A stretch of 64,000 nucleotides of DNA from Tremella fuciformis (Eukaryota; Basidiomycota; Tremellomycetes; Tremellales; Tremellaceae): the NCBI GenBank assembly GCA_032768795.1, contig CP136499.1, forward strand, positions 496,001 through 560,000. The letters are read 5' to 3'. The notes beneath the pieces were generated by a model that worked only from the letters and a program-made list of their open reading frames with translations, was not told where the DNA came from and ran no database searches. Positions 44,250 to 54,699 of this stretch are shown piece by piece; position 1 is the stretch's first letter; each line of letters begins with the position of its first letter. Both the position numbers and the translations under genes were made by a program.

Positions 44250-45917
44250 CATATCGGCTCTATCACCCGTCTCAATGTCGATCTTTGGTCTATCGAGATG
44301 GCCCTTCTTGCTCGGACCTTTGCAACCCCACACATACGCCTCATAGCGACCCAGGATGTGCTCAGGACGCTCACAGTACCACCGAGACCCAACTGAGGCC
44401 ACGGCCAGGTGGTCCGAGCGCCTCAGAGGCTTGGGAATCTCTCGAGACTGGCAGAAAAGGCCTTCAAACGCTAACCTGTCCTGAGATGATGCTTCCGGAC
44501 CTATTGGGCCTCGGTTGACCGAGAGACGGCTCTGAGAGCACCTCAGGGCGTCGCGGAGAACTAATCAGCGCTGGAAGAAGTCTCTGGGACTCGTGGCAAC
44601 ACCCAAGGACGCTCTGACGGCCGTGCAGGTTCAGGCCGTCCGTCCGTCCCCTTCCGTCCCTTCCTGTTGAACTGCCTGATGCTTTTGCTGATGTTCAGGA
44701 TGTCGGCAGATGCTGAAAAGAGGGGCCGACATCGAGGGCTATCCTCTGACCCCTGCGGCATCCCAGAGAAAGGTTAACAAGGCCTCCCGGGACCAAGTCC
44801 GAATCGCGATACGTGCCCTTGACTCTGTCTGACGAGGCCCGTCGACGATTTGCCAGGAAGGCAACTCGACGCATCTATGATGTCCCATTTGCCGACAGCC
44901 TGCGGCACATCGACGGCCACCACAAGTTCATAGACATTACGATCCTCATACACGGCCGGATCGCCGGCAAGTCCCGAAAGGTCGTCTTCCTGAAGGCTAG
45001 CACAAACAACCGAGCCGCACTGTCTTTGAGAACTTTGAGGAGGCTGTGAGACGCGCTGCGATGGCCAGTAAAGCCAGAGGGGATTACAGGAAGGGGAATT
45101 TGAACTCAAAGCATAACATGAAGGCAAAGCGAGGCGAGTGCGCTCACACCGCCAGCAATTCGGGTGTCCTTGGGCTAACTGGTTTTCAGGCGTAGCTCAT
45201 CATGCATTCATCCAAGGCCCGTCAACGAGGAGTCAGCGGGTGGAGCGCTTCTGGCTCGATTTCCAGTGGCTGTGCAGCTTTCGATATCGTGTCATATTCG
45301 AAAGTTACGAGGAAAGACGCCTACTCAGTGTCGACAACCCCTTTGACGATTGGTGTCTTCACCTCTGCTACCTGCCTATGCTCAATCTGAGCCTTGAGAA
45401 CACTGTGAGGGACTGGAATGGACACAGGATGGACGATTGGGTGGTGGGGGGGGCGGGGGAGATGGAGCCCAGATTTGAAGTGGTGGGACAGTAAATTCCG
45501 GGCCTCAACAAAGTACGGGCTGATGAAAGGTGTACTTGATGCCGAACGGCGTGGTATCAATATCCTTGAAGATGGGTCCATGCCGCCCGGTCGGGAAGGT
45601 GATGGGGCCGAGGGGGACAGCATGCAGGAGCCATTGGGCTTTGCAGCGTACGGTATGGACGGAACGATCATGAGCGAAGAAGGGATTAGGGGATTGCGGA
45701 GGACGATCCGAGGGTTGTGATTCGACCCATCCTGGGGCAAGTTCCGCATGCCGTCTCCTCCTACCTCGAATACCCAAGCCTGCGGAGGGACCAGCCTGCT
45801 AGAATCGGTCCATGGACGCTCCGAACGGACGATTGGGGAGAGGGACGGTATGATAGGTGCCGAGAAGCTTTGGAGGAGATCCTTCGAAGGCACTTTCCGG
45901 AATTACTTGGGCTGTAG
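44250..45917 (+). mobile_element. Integrase-core (DDE) transposon gene, degenerate copy 1
   Basis: Plus-strand fragments in three frames line up with the fungal integrase-core family. An N-terminal helical part starts near 44275 (SIEMALLARTFATPHI). The core follows: RIYDVPFADSLRHIDGHHKF, SRKVVFLKASTNNRA, FENFEEAV, FIQGPSTRSQRVERFW and DNPFDDWCLHLCYLP. The tail is RRGINILEDGSMPPG, YGMDGTIMSEEGIRGLR and TDDWGEGRYDRCREALEEIL, ending at a stop near 45917. The first catalytic Asp (HIDGHHK) and the Glu of the QRVERFW helix are present; the middle Asp lies in a frame-shifted part (RARGDY). At least three frame changes make it a pseudogene unless some are very short introns. Terminal repeats were not found. 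Copy 2 starts near 63040. Confidence 0.7.
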
Positions 45918-46051
45918 TGCTTCCATATGCATGGGAGGTGGTCAGAAGGTAGTCTAGGCTGTGTTGAACGGCTCAATGACCTTTGCATTCGTCCGCAATG
46001 AAGTTTTTTCGAAGGACCAAGAAAATCAAACATCTCGGCCTCTCGAACAAG

Positions 46052-46311
46052 TAGTGGGTGTCAATTGCAAACCGGCCAATTGCCAGTTCTAACAACGGCA
46101 ATTGACGCCCCCAGCCTATCTAAGTCGATAGGCGTACACATTCCCCCTAGATTTCGGAAAATTTGGTGATTAGGCATGGCCAAATGAATTGTCACATCTG
46201 ACAACCGCTCGAAGCTGTTGTGACTTGGAATTGTGAGTTGTGACAATTATTTCCGGTTTGGGACCGAATTGTCACCGCTGACAACCGGAAAATAGCAATT
46301 GACACCCACTA
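46052..46311. mobile_element. MITE, 256 bp, with 15-bp terminal inverted repeats and TA target duplication
   Basis: The element 46054-46309 begins GTGGGTGTCAATTGC and ends with the exact reverse complement, and is flanked by TA on both sides. It has no coding capacity. Inside, two copies of a motif of the form GAATTGTCAC..CTGACAACCG occur near 46187 and 46266, and partial inverted copies lie between them. TA duplication and short inverted ends point to a Tc1/mariner/pogo-type transposase as the mobilising enzyme. Confidence 0.85.
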
Positions 46312-47500
46312 GTCTCCTTCCATCTCCGCCCATCGTCCCTTCGCTATGTCGAACCACCGCTACTGTGTAAATCTGCTTTTCAGCTAATATTCGATCAGTT
46401 CTCCACATCTACCAGAGAGAATGACGCGCAGAGAGAGCAGACTTACCTCAATCAGGCCTTGGGTTCTCCGCCGTTACGAGTGATGCGGGCATGGGCGGGA
46501 TTGCGATCGGAGAGCTTGCTGGCCGTTCGCGGGAGAGGCTGTCACCTCTCCGCGAGCAGTCCCACGGCTCCTGGAGGCCTTGAGTGTCGCCTTGGGGGCT
46601 AAGGGCTTGTTCATGTCATCAAGGACGTCGTCCCATTCACGCTGGAAGCGCTTATAGACCTTCTGATCCTGTGTATCGGAAGAAGGCCACCGATGAGCCA
46701 CCATCAAGAGTCACCCACCGTCATAGAATCGATCCAGACAGTAGCAGCCCGTGGTCGTCGAACGTGGCCCGTTGTACAGGTTTTGGCTATCTTCAGAGGC
46801 CGAAATCCACCATGCAAGTCAGCCTGGGCTGCCATCCGCCACCCCGGCGCGACCTACACGTATTCCTCGAAGTCCAGGGCTTATACTTGCTTGCGGACGT
46901 CTTCGGCGGCCCTCCCATAGGTGAAACCGAAAAGCCAACCAACTCAAGCTTGTGGTACAGCTTGCGCAATGCCTCGAGCTTCTACTCGATCCATGGGGCG
47001 CTTTCGGACAAGATGCTGACCGCGCGGACGTTGAGCTAAGAAAGTGAGCCTTCCTACTCTGCAACGGTGAGGAGTTTGCTTACACCTCCCGAAGGCTGAT
47101 TCCTGGGCGGACTGTCGTGATATTTCCTCAGACGGACCGGGGCAGCCTTCTCCACCGCCTGGGGCACCTCTGATGGCTTGAGTTCGGGCATAGAGGGGCT
47201 CAAAGGAGTATCATCTCGAAAAACGAGACTTGCTGCGGTCTCGAGCCTCAGCGCAACCGGCTCGGATATTGCTGGCCGACTGTAAGCTGCTTCGCTGGGT
47301 GTTATCGGCTCGGGCTTGGTTGTTCGCGTTCAGAATGGTCCCTTCTGCATAGTAAGACCCATTGGGAGCCACAGGGGTAGAGGTAGCTTGAGCTACGTTG
47401 CTCGGGGAGGCCGACATAGTTGAAGGTTTGCTGACCGAGACTGTCGAGTTTGTTGCCGAGCCGCCTTGGGACGCGGTGGTGATCCCCAGAGCTCTGAGAA
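46312..47500. other. Region without a confident gene
   Basis: Minus-strand pieces look coding but cannot be joined, for example NVRAVSILSESAPWIE and KLEALRKLYHKLELVG near 46930-47035, and YKRFQREWDDVLDDMN near 46600-46660. They may be a decayed gene. No family was recognised. Confidence 0.3.
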
Positions 47501-47699
47501 CGGCAGAACCGGCGCAGGCATGGCTGTGAGACTGGTGCGTAACGACTCTGGTGAGCTGCGAGTTTATGGGAGACTGTTTGTGAGTGGTGCACCGCGTGAA
47601 CTAGGTGGAAGAACGTTGAACCCACCAGCCCGACATGAGCTTCACCCGTACTCGCCCCAAAGTCCTCGTGCATGGGGTCACGCGCATGAGCAATATGGC

Positions 47700-48850
47700 T
47701 TCCATTCGAGCAAAAGGTGATCTTCGGCTGGGACGTCAGTTTCAGGACGACACGCCAAGCCGACGCCGATCCACCTGCAGGAGAAGAGGTAACCGAGCAA
47801 GTTGAGCAAGTGCCGGTACCGATAGAAGCTCAAGCAAGCACCCGGAAGGCGAACTGCGTGAAACTGCTCAAGGCCTTGTATGGCTTGAAGCAAGCAGGTC
47901 GAACCTGGTGGGAGGCTTTGGATCAGCGACTGGCAAAGCTCGGGTCTGGGCGGTGTGCATAGGACTGGGGAGTGTACGTGAGGAAAGGAAGCAAGACGGC
48001 ATACCTGGTGGTGTATGTGGACGACATGCTATGTAGCAGCAAAGGGAAAGGCGACGGTGCTTGCGATCAACAGGGAATCGGCGAGGCGGTAGGCGATGAC
48101 CAATCCCAGGACTGAAGGTCAGCAGAGACATAGAGAAGCCCACCATCCATCTGAGTCGAACGGCATACATCGACATCATCCTTGACCGATTCAATATGAT
48201 AACCGCCATTACCCCATGGGTAGCGGGTGTCCGTCCACCTCCGACCAAACGGAGAACGGTGTCACGAGGGCATGACAATATATCGGCAGCTTGTCAGAAG
48301 CTTGATGTGGGCAGCAACGGCGACGCGACCGGATATAACCTTCCCTGTCAGCGCGCTTGCGAGACATTGCTCAGCTCCGACACAAGAGCACTGGGGGATG
48401 GGGAAAAGGGCGTCGAAATACTTGAAGGGTACGCAAAAGATGAACGCCCGTGCGGGAAGCATGCAGTGATACCCTCCACGCTTGGAGCTTGTCCGACAGA
48501 AAGTCCACCAGTGGCTTTATTGCCAAGCTCCAACGCTCTTGTATCTGTCAGCTGAGTGACACAAGAGCAGAAGAGTCGAGCGTTATCAACAGCCGAAGCT
48601 GAGTTTTACGCTCTCACTGTGACCTGGAAGGACCTGGGATGGGTGAAGAAGGCTTTGAAGGAGTACGGGTCGGAGAGCACGGAAAGGGTAATGATTTGGT
48701 GCAACAATCAGTCGGCCATAGCCCTGGTAGAGAATCCGGCGCACCATCGTTTGACAAGACATATCGACATATACTGGCACCAGATCCGAGACGTCAAGAA
48801 GAGCCGCAGAATCAATATATGCGGTCTTCATGGAGACCCATAGATCCCAT
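47700..48850 (+). mobile_element. Ty1/copia relic, third copy (different family)
   Basis: The plus strand shows RT pieces LLKALYGLKQAGRTWWEAL, DWGVYVRKGSK and YLVVYVDDMLCSS near 47860-48040. RNase H pieces follow: AATATRPDITFPVSALARH, KSRALSTAEAEFYALTV, IWCNNQSAIALVENPAHH and TRHIDIYWHQIRD up to 48830. Stops and frame changes interrupt it repeatedly. The sequence differs clearly from copies 1 and 2 (for example STAEAEFYAL versus STVEAEYIAV), so it is another copia lineage. Confidence 0.85.
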
Positions 48851-49063
48851 GGCGCTGATCTTCTGGGGAAGGGGAAGGTACGTGGGAAGAGGCGGGTATG
48901 TCGTCATGGCCATGTCATGCCGATAGCTCAGCGTGACGGGTTACAACCTGTACATCATAACACCCTCCCGCTAGCGAGTCCGCCGTATTGTACTCGACGA
49001 TGAGCGACCACACCTCGCAAGCATGACAACGATGCTCCAGTAAGGCTTTGTGCATCTCTCGCT

Positions 49064-50488
49064 TTATGTTTCTCCAGACCGCTCTGCCTCAGAATCCGAC
49101 TGTGAGACATCCTCGTGCCATGCCTGCCCGAGAATATCTAGCTTTGAGATCGCCTTTTGGACGAGAGGCTGTGCTTTGCCCTTGATCTTCCGTCTCTTTC
49201 CTCGTGGTCTCGCAAAAGTCGAGCATGTCCGCGCATCTTCGGTCCCGTCGATGTCGCGTAATATTGCATCGAGCGCCTTGATGGCGAGATTGATTTCGAG
49301 CGGGCTCAAGCTTCTCCGTATGTAAGCAGCCCAGCGCACGGTAGACGGCAAGGGGTAGACGCTGATGGTTTCGGTTGCGTGCAAAGCGGTCAGGGCAAAT
49401 AGCTCGGATTCGGCCTCGGTTATTTTCTGACCGGGTGCGCCGAGCGAGTCTCGATCGAGATAGTCGTTGACCCTGTATCGAATTAAGCCTGCTTTCGGGT
49501 CGCGACTCGGTAGCTGAACTGACCAGATGCCGTCCTTGAGGTACCACATCGTTCCCTCTTCCAACGCTGATCCGGCACAGCTGGCCCATGATCAGCTAGC
49601 TCTGCCTTCCTGGGGAGAATCAGGAAGGAACACCAGCTCACGCGAGGATATCCACACTGATGGGACATCCGGTCAGGGGATGGCTCGGCGCAGCACAAGG
49701 TTCCTTCTTCTCTAAAGACACCATGAGCTGAGCGTCTTTGCTAGCGGGGCTGTTCGGATCGTCTTGTCGCCTACAAGTCGCAAATCTCTCGATCAAGGCA
49801 AGAGAATACTCCGTGGCGTCGAGGGAAAGGGGGGTGACGGGACCAGCAGCCTGATCGTGGACGGCCCGATCGGTACTTGGACAAGGGTAGGACGCATAGA
49901 CAATGTGCGTGTCGCTGACACCTGCAGTCGAGCCGCCCAGAGATCTGCCTGCGGGGCATGCGAGGAGTGAAGCATAGGCATAATATTCTGCCCGATGTTC
50001 GAGCGCATCGTCGAGTTGCTGAATGTCCCTCAGAACATCGTTGTGCTTTTTGGGCATTGAAAGAAAGGCCATTTTAACCGGCACGACCCTGGAGGTCAGC
50101 CTATCATGACGACCATGTGCGGAAGGGGAAAAGAGCCGAAAGGGGGTCGGGTGATGGGACGCGCGGGCGGATGTGCTGGCTGGGACGACCCACCAGTATG
50201 CTCGTCGCAGGTCCATTCCGTCCTCTTGGTCCAAGAGAAGATAACCTACCCATGCTGTACGTGCGTTCTTGTTCCGTGCGTCCGGCGGACTCACATGGCA
50301 CCCCCTTCTGTGATACAGATCAGTCGTCGCTAGAGAGTGAGAGAGAGACACAGAAGGAAAACTAACGCCAAGACGTTACAGCCGGCCGCCTGGACTATCG
50401 CGGGATGCCATTCGTGTAGCATGCTGTCGAAATATGCCTGTTGGTCTGACACGATGGTGGACATGACGAGGGAGGGTGAGGCAGACAT
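49064..50488 (-). CDS. Hypothetical protein, five exons including a 13-nt micro-exon
   Basis: Exons 50488-50375, 50307-50295, 50254-50194, 50088-49642 and 49580-49064 give 383 residues with all phases consistent. Introns are 67, 40, 105 and 61 bp, several with CTGAT/CTGAC branch sites. The second exon is only 13 nt. The protein starts MSASPSLVMST and contains folded-looking parts: WVGYLLLDQEDGMDLRRAYW, MAFLSMPKKHNDVLRD and DALEHRAEYYAYASLL in the first half, MWYLKDGIWSVQLPSRD and SPLEINLAIKALDAIL in the second. It ends in a basic patch (RPRGKRRKIKGKAQ) that could be a nuclear localisation signal, and an acidic Ser tail. No family was recognised. It appears intact although transposon relics flank it on both sides. 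Confidence 0.65.
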
Positions 50489-51899
50489 GGCGCCAAAGGT
50501 CAGAATATGAGAGTGAGAGCAAAAGGTTGGTCAGTAGTTGAGAAAGACCCTCCCGAGCGACGCATTACGTAAAACTTTAAAAGCGCGACTGACTTCTTTT
50601 TGGTAGATCGCGTGAAGAGAGAAGAGGTCTTAAGCACGACAATGATGTCTTATCCTGACATCAATCGATCTCGCCGTCGGAGCAGTCACGAGCAGCATGA
50701 GCGCTTCCGTTCTCGCGAGCAACCCAAGCCAACCAGTAGGAGAGGGGATTTGTAAGCACAGAAGGAGTGCGGCGTGCCAGAGACAAACAGCCGCTCTACA
50801 CGCACGTCTTCCGTCTGTCTTGAAATGCAGCTGAAGCGCATTTCCGGCACGTCTCAGCAGCAATCGCCCTTCCCCACCCCTCACACTCCTCTTGACGGAT
50901 ATCAGGATGCCTCCCCGAGGCGTTACTGTCGGGGACCGACAGGCTCGCACCGCACGGGCCGCAACGCCCAACCCGCCTTCGTTACCCGCCACGAGTTCAC
51001 GCGTGCATTAGGGGGCATGGCAACCATGATGCAGCAGCTGAGGGCATTCCTCTACGCGTGAGACCTGATCGACCTCGTCATTCACGGCAGCGGGGAGCCC
51101 GACACGGCGTCCGAGATCTTCACTGCTTTCTGGAGCCACCCCCAATGGGTGATCGACAACAGCGTCCACTTCTCATGGGACTCCATCGTGAGGTACCATC
51201 TCCAGGTCGCTAGCAAACTCCTTGCCACCGACTCCCACACCTCTCTTAGTACGACGCATACGATACAGCGCCTGACAACGTTCTTATCCGCAAGGACAGC
51301 TTGACCCGGCAGGCCGAACGAGGGAACGCCAATCCACCTCCACGGCAAAGACGGCGCGCCCTGCCCAATCCCTCCCGACTACGTCGACCTCGGAGGAGGG
51401 GCAGAAACAGCGTAAGAAGCCGACAGCCGCGTCCGCAGCCTCCACCGAGCGCTGCGTTCGATACCACGTCTCCGGCTGCTCCGAACCGTGCAACACCAAA
51501 TACGGACTCGCCTCAGCTGGTGAACTGGACCCGCAGGCGCCATCTTTTGTGTATAGGATCAATCAAGCACTGGTGAGCCGCGCTCCCCTTACGCTCCTGC
51601 GGTGCCGAGGGCTACAACACCCACTGCAGGCACATCGCGCAGGGGTGAGGCGTGCTCTGCGAAGCCCTCACGAGGACGACCGTAGCTGGGGCGCGAGCGG
51701 CTGCGTCCCCTCCCCAGCTTACACCTCGGCCCCTCCCGACACACGCTCCCTGGCTGCGCCAGAACAGTGCCCAGAGGGCCTGCGCTGACAGCGCAGCGCA
51801 CAACCAATCTAACTCGCGAGACGCTGGCTGGACTCGCCCTCTCGCTCGGATTCATATTACCATCAATGACCCCTCCCCGCCCTCATACAACCGCCGGAT

Positions 51900-52301
51900 T
51901 TGCCGTATACGATCCCCTCAACCGACCCGCCACCAAGTCCCCTCCTCGCGTGGCTGGAGGTTCTCGCAAACTACCCGGATCCAGCCCTTCCCAAGAACAT
52001 CATCGGGATGATCGGGCACGGCGTAAAGTTGGGCTACACCGGCCTCCTCGCCGACGCACGGCACCCCTCCCGAGTCCGCGACCTGCCGATGGATGCTGCG
52101 GAGCTTGCGCACGTCCGCCGGAGTATCCAGACCCGACTGGAGAAGGGAGCGTCGCGCAAGGTCTTGTCCCACGAGTCCTTCCTGGTGGTCTTCTCCCCGA
52201 TTGGCGCTGTCCCCAAGCACTGTGGCAAGTACCACACCATCAACCACCTCTCCTTGCCTAAGGCTCGCCCTCTCGAGGCGGTGAACGGAGGGATCGACTT
52301 C

Positions 52302-52332
<31 letters not shown>

Positions 52333-52680
52333 CACGGCATACGAGGGCCTGACTGACGTTGTACGAGGACATCCGCACGGCTCAACAAGGAAGGGCGGCG
52401 TGTAGAGGTCTCAAAGGCCGACCTTACTGATCCCTTTTATCGCCAGGTGACAGCCTCCCACGAAACCGGCTGCTCGGCTTCCACCTCGACGCCGTGGGAT
52501 ACGTCGACTTGACCCTCAACTTCGGCGGCAGGTCCTCCCAATTCCTGTTCAACCTGCTAGTCGAGGCCCTACACTGGGTATGCGAGTCCCTCGGCCTCCG
52601 CCTCAACCACTATCTGGAAGACAGCATCGGAGTCTGCCTAGCCGACACTGGCGGGGCTGTCTGAACCTGTTTCGCGAGAT
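51900..52680 (+). pseudogene. DIRS reverse transcriptase, broken
   Basis: The N-terminal half is open from 51900: WLEVLANYPDPALPKNI, then HESFLVVFSPIGAVPKHCG, KYHTINHLSLPK and EAVNGGIDF. A 30-C tract follows at 52304-52333 and shifts the frame. The catalytic half resumes with YEDIRTAQQG, LGFHLDAVGYVDLTLNFGG, FLFNLLVEALHWV and NHYLEDSIGV. The usual YLDD box reads YLED, so the second catalytic Asp position is altered. Confidence 0.8.
52304..52333 (+). repeat. Poly-C tract (30 nt) inside the DIRS RT
   Basis: Thirty consecutive C follow the glycine of GGIDFG. The flanking RT halves are in different frames across it. It is the longest of the five homopolymer tracts in the window. Confidence 0.8.
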
Positions 52681-52716
52681 CTGGGGGCCTTCCCAACGGC
52701 ATCCCCAGAGAAGACA

Positions 52717-53781
52717 ATGCCGGGCTCGCGCTTGGAGATCCTGGGCATCCTCATCGACTGCACGGAGGCTCGAGCCTGGCTCACGATGGAGAAGCGGGCA
52801 CGAATCATCCTCGACAAAGATGGCGCCCTGTCGAACAAACACTTGCCCACAGTCTGCCTTCAGAGCATAGTCGGGAGCTTGCTGTTCGTCACACGGATAC
52901 GTCCTGGGGGCAGGGCATTCCTCCGGCGCGTCTTTGACGCCGCCACCGCCGATCCAGAGCCTTGGAGCAGGATTTTCGGACCCTTGGAGGACGAACTTCG
53001 CTGGTGGAGGAGGGCGCTCTGCTCTTGGGATGGCTGCACACTCCTGGCGCACGACCTGCCCCCACGGGAGGAATGGACGGACGCCGCTCCAACGGTGGGC
53101 CTGGGCGGCGACATAGGGCCCAAGGACGCCTGCGCCGACACGTTCGCACTATCCATACCCGCGAAACACAAGGGGAAAGACAGCATGTTCCTCGAGGCGT
53201 TGGCGCTGCTCATCGCGCTGAGGCGGTGGTCCAGCGAGCTCCGCAACCGCGAGGTCACTTGCTTTGTCGACAACGCGGTTCTCCTTTCCGCCATCCGCTC
53301 GGGGAGCGGCCGGCACCAACCAACTCAGACAATCATCCGGAAGATCTTTGGCCTGGCCACGGCAGCTCACATGAGTCTCACCCCCATCTGGGTGGCTAGC
53401 GCGGACAATGACCTTGCTGACGCCATGTCTCGATTTGATTCTGCTGCCGCCCGCGCCCGCAACACTATTGCCCTCTTGCCAACGAATAGCCCGAACGACA
53501 TCAGCTCGAGCCCGATTACCACACCTCCCAATGACTGGCAGGCTCAAGTTGGAGGCGACCTCTGGCACGGCCTCTCAAACAACACCCGCCGCTTCTACGG
53601 CAACATACCCTCACAATTTGTTAATTTCTCTCGTCTTAGGGGCTGGACCGCACCGTTCTTCCCCGCCCCGACCTGGCGCGTCTCTGCCTTTGTCGCCAAC
53701 GCGGCACGCCTGATCGCGCAGCGGAAGGGTGGCCTAGCCAATAGCGCCCTCAAACGCCTTGTCACGGCACTGCGAAGCTAA
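52717..53781 (+). pseudogene. DIRS RNase H and start of tyrosine recombinase
   Basis: This is one open frame of 354 codons. It starts in the RT thumb (EILGILIDCTEARAWLTM, LQSIVGSLLFVTRIRPGGR). The RNase H domain follows, with MFLEALALLIALRRW, VTCFVDNAVLLSAIRSG and VASADNDLADAMSRF carrying its acidic residues. The N-terminal SAM-like domain of the recombinase begins at LSNNTRRFYG and reaches LKRLVTALRS before the stop. In intact relatives this frame would run on into HIDLGLD. Confidence 0.8.
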
Positions 53782-54500
53782 CACATCGACCTCGGACTGG
53801 ACGAGTCAGGCTTGATAAACGCCCCTGTGGAGAGGGTGATTCGGGGTGCACACAGATACCACGGTACCGCGAGCAAGGACCAGGCCCTGCCTATAATCTC
53901 TAACCCTGCGGAAGGTGGTCCAGTACATACGCACCCAACCGGGCTCGTTTGGCGGGCCCGCGGGCCACCTGGCCAACATCGCCGCGTTCACCCTGCTGTT
54001 TGCGTGCTTCATGCGCATAGGCGAGGTCGCCTACCCCGCCTTCGATTCAAGGTTTGACCTTTTCTGCGGCAGCCTGTCGCTGCCCGAACGACCGGGCGGT
54101 GTGGCAACGCTTACCATCTCTGCCTCCAAGACCGACCCCTTCCGCACCGTTGTCAGCGTTGTGATTCCCACAGGACCCGCCAATGTTTGCCCTGTCCGAG
54201 CCATACGGCGGTACCTCGCATCCCGACGGCACACACCGCAGGACCCGCTGTTCACCTGCCCCAGCGGTGGGTTTCCGCGGTTACTTCTTACCAGATCGCT
54301 ACCCATCGCACCAACGCAACGGGCTCCACGTTCGCCGGCTACCCGGACACTCGTTCAGGCGGGGTGCCGCGACTTGGGCGGCATCCATCGGCATGTCCTT
54401 CACTGAGATCAAGACACTAAGACGCAGGTATTCCGACTGCTCCCGGCTCTACATCGGCGCTGGACCCCGCAACACGCTTCTGTCGGGCGCAGGCTGCTGA
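53779..54500 (+). pseudogene. DIRS tyrosine recombinase, broken
   Basis: Past the stop the reading continues HIDLGLDESGLINAPVERVI, then in another frame AFTLLFACFMRIGEVAYPAF with the first catalytic Arg. SKTDPFRTVVSVVIP, ANVCPVRAIRRYL, and in a third frame HVRRLPGHSFRRGAATWA (the H-x-x-R box) and DCSRLYIGAG (candidate Tyr nucleophile) complete it. The R, HxxR and Y set is preserved although the frames are not. Confidence 0.8.
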
Positions 54501-54699
54501 ACGCCCCGCCTACAGCCTCGTCCCTCCGACTCGACGGCGTCCCGCAGCCTCATCAGGTGTGGAGACCATCGTTATGAGCTTCGCCGCTGGGCCGTCCTGT
54601 CTGTGCCGACCCCCGGTCCTGGACTTGTGCCGACACGCTCCGCTCATTAGGAGAGTGGGTCCATGCAGCTCTTTTCGCCACACCTGCAAGAGACGAAGA

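Larger units (their letters stand above)
50774..54500 (+). mobile_element. DIRS-order (tyrosine-recombinase) retrotransposon, degenerate
   Basis: Order on the plus strand: gag-like region with a Cys motif (CVRYHVSGCSEPC) near 51440-51500, RT from about 51930, RNase H to about 53450, and tyrosine recombinase to 54500. This combination of RT, RNase H and tyrosine recombinase without an integrase defines the DIRS order (DIRS/Ngaro-like). Several frame changes, a stop before HIDLGLD at 53779, and a 30-nt poly-C tract inside RT show that this copy is dead. Terminal or split direct repeats could not be delimited by eye. Confidence 0.85.

Noticed and set aside
45321..45893. Minus-strand 190-codon frame
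   Set aside because: The plus strand here carries recognisable integrase-core blocks; the minus frame has no family signature.
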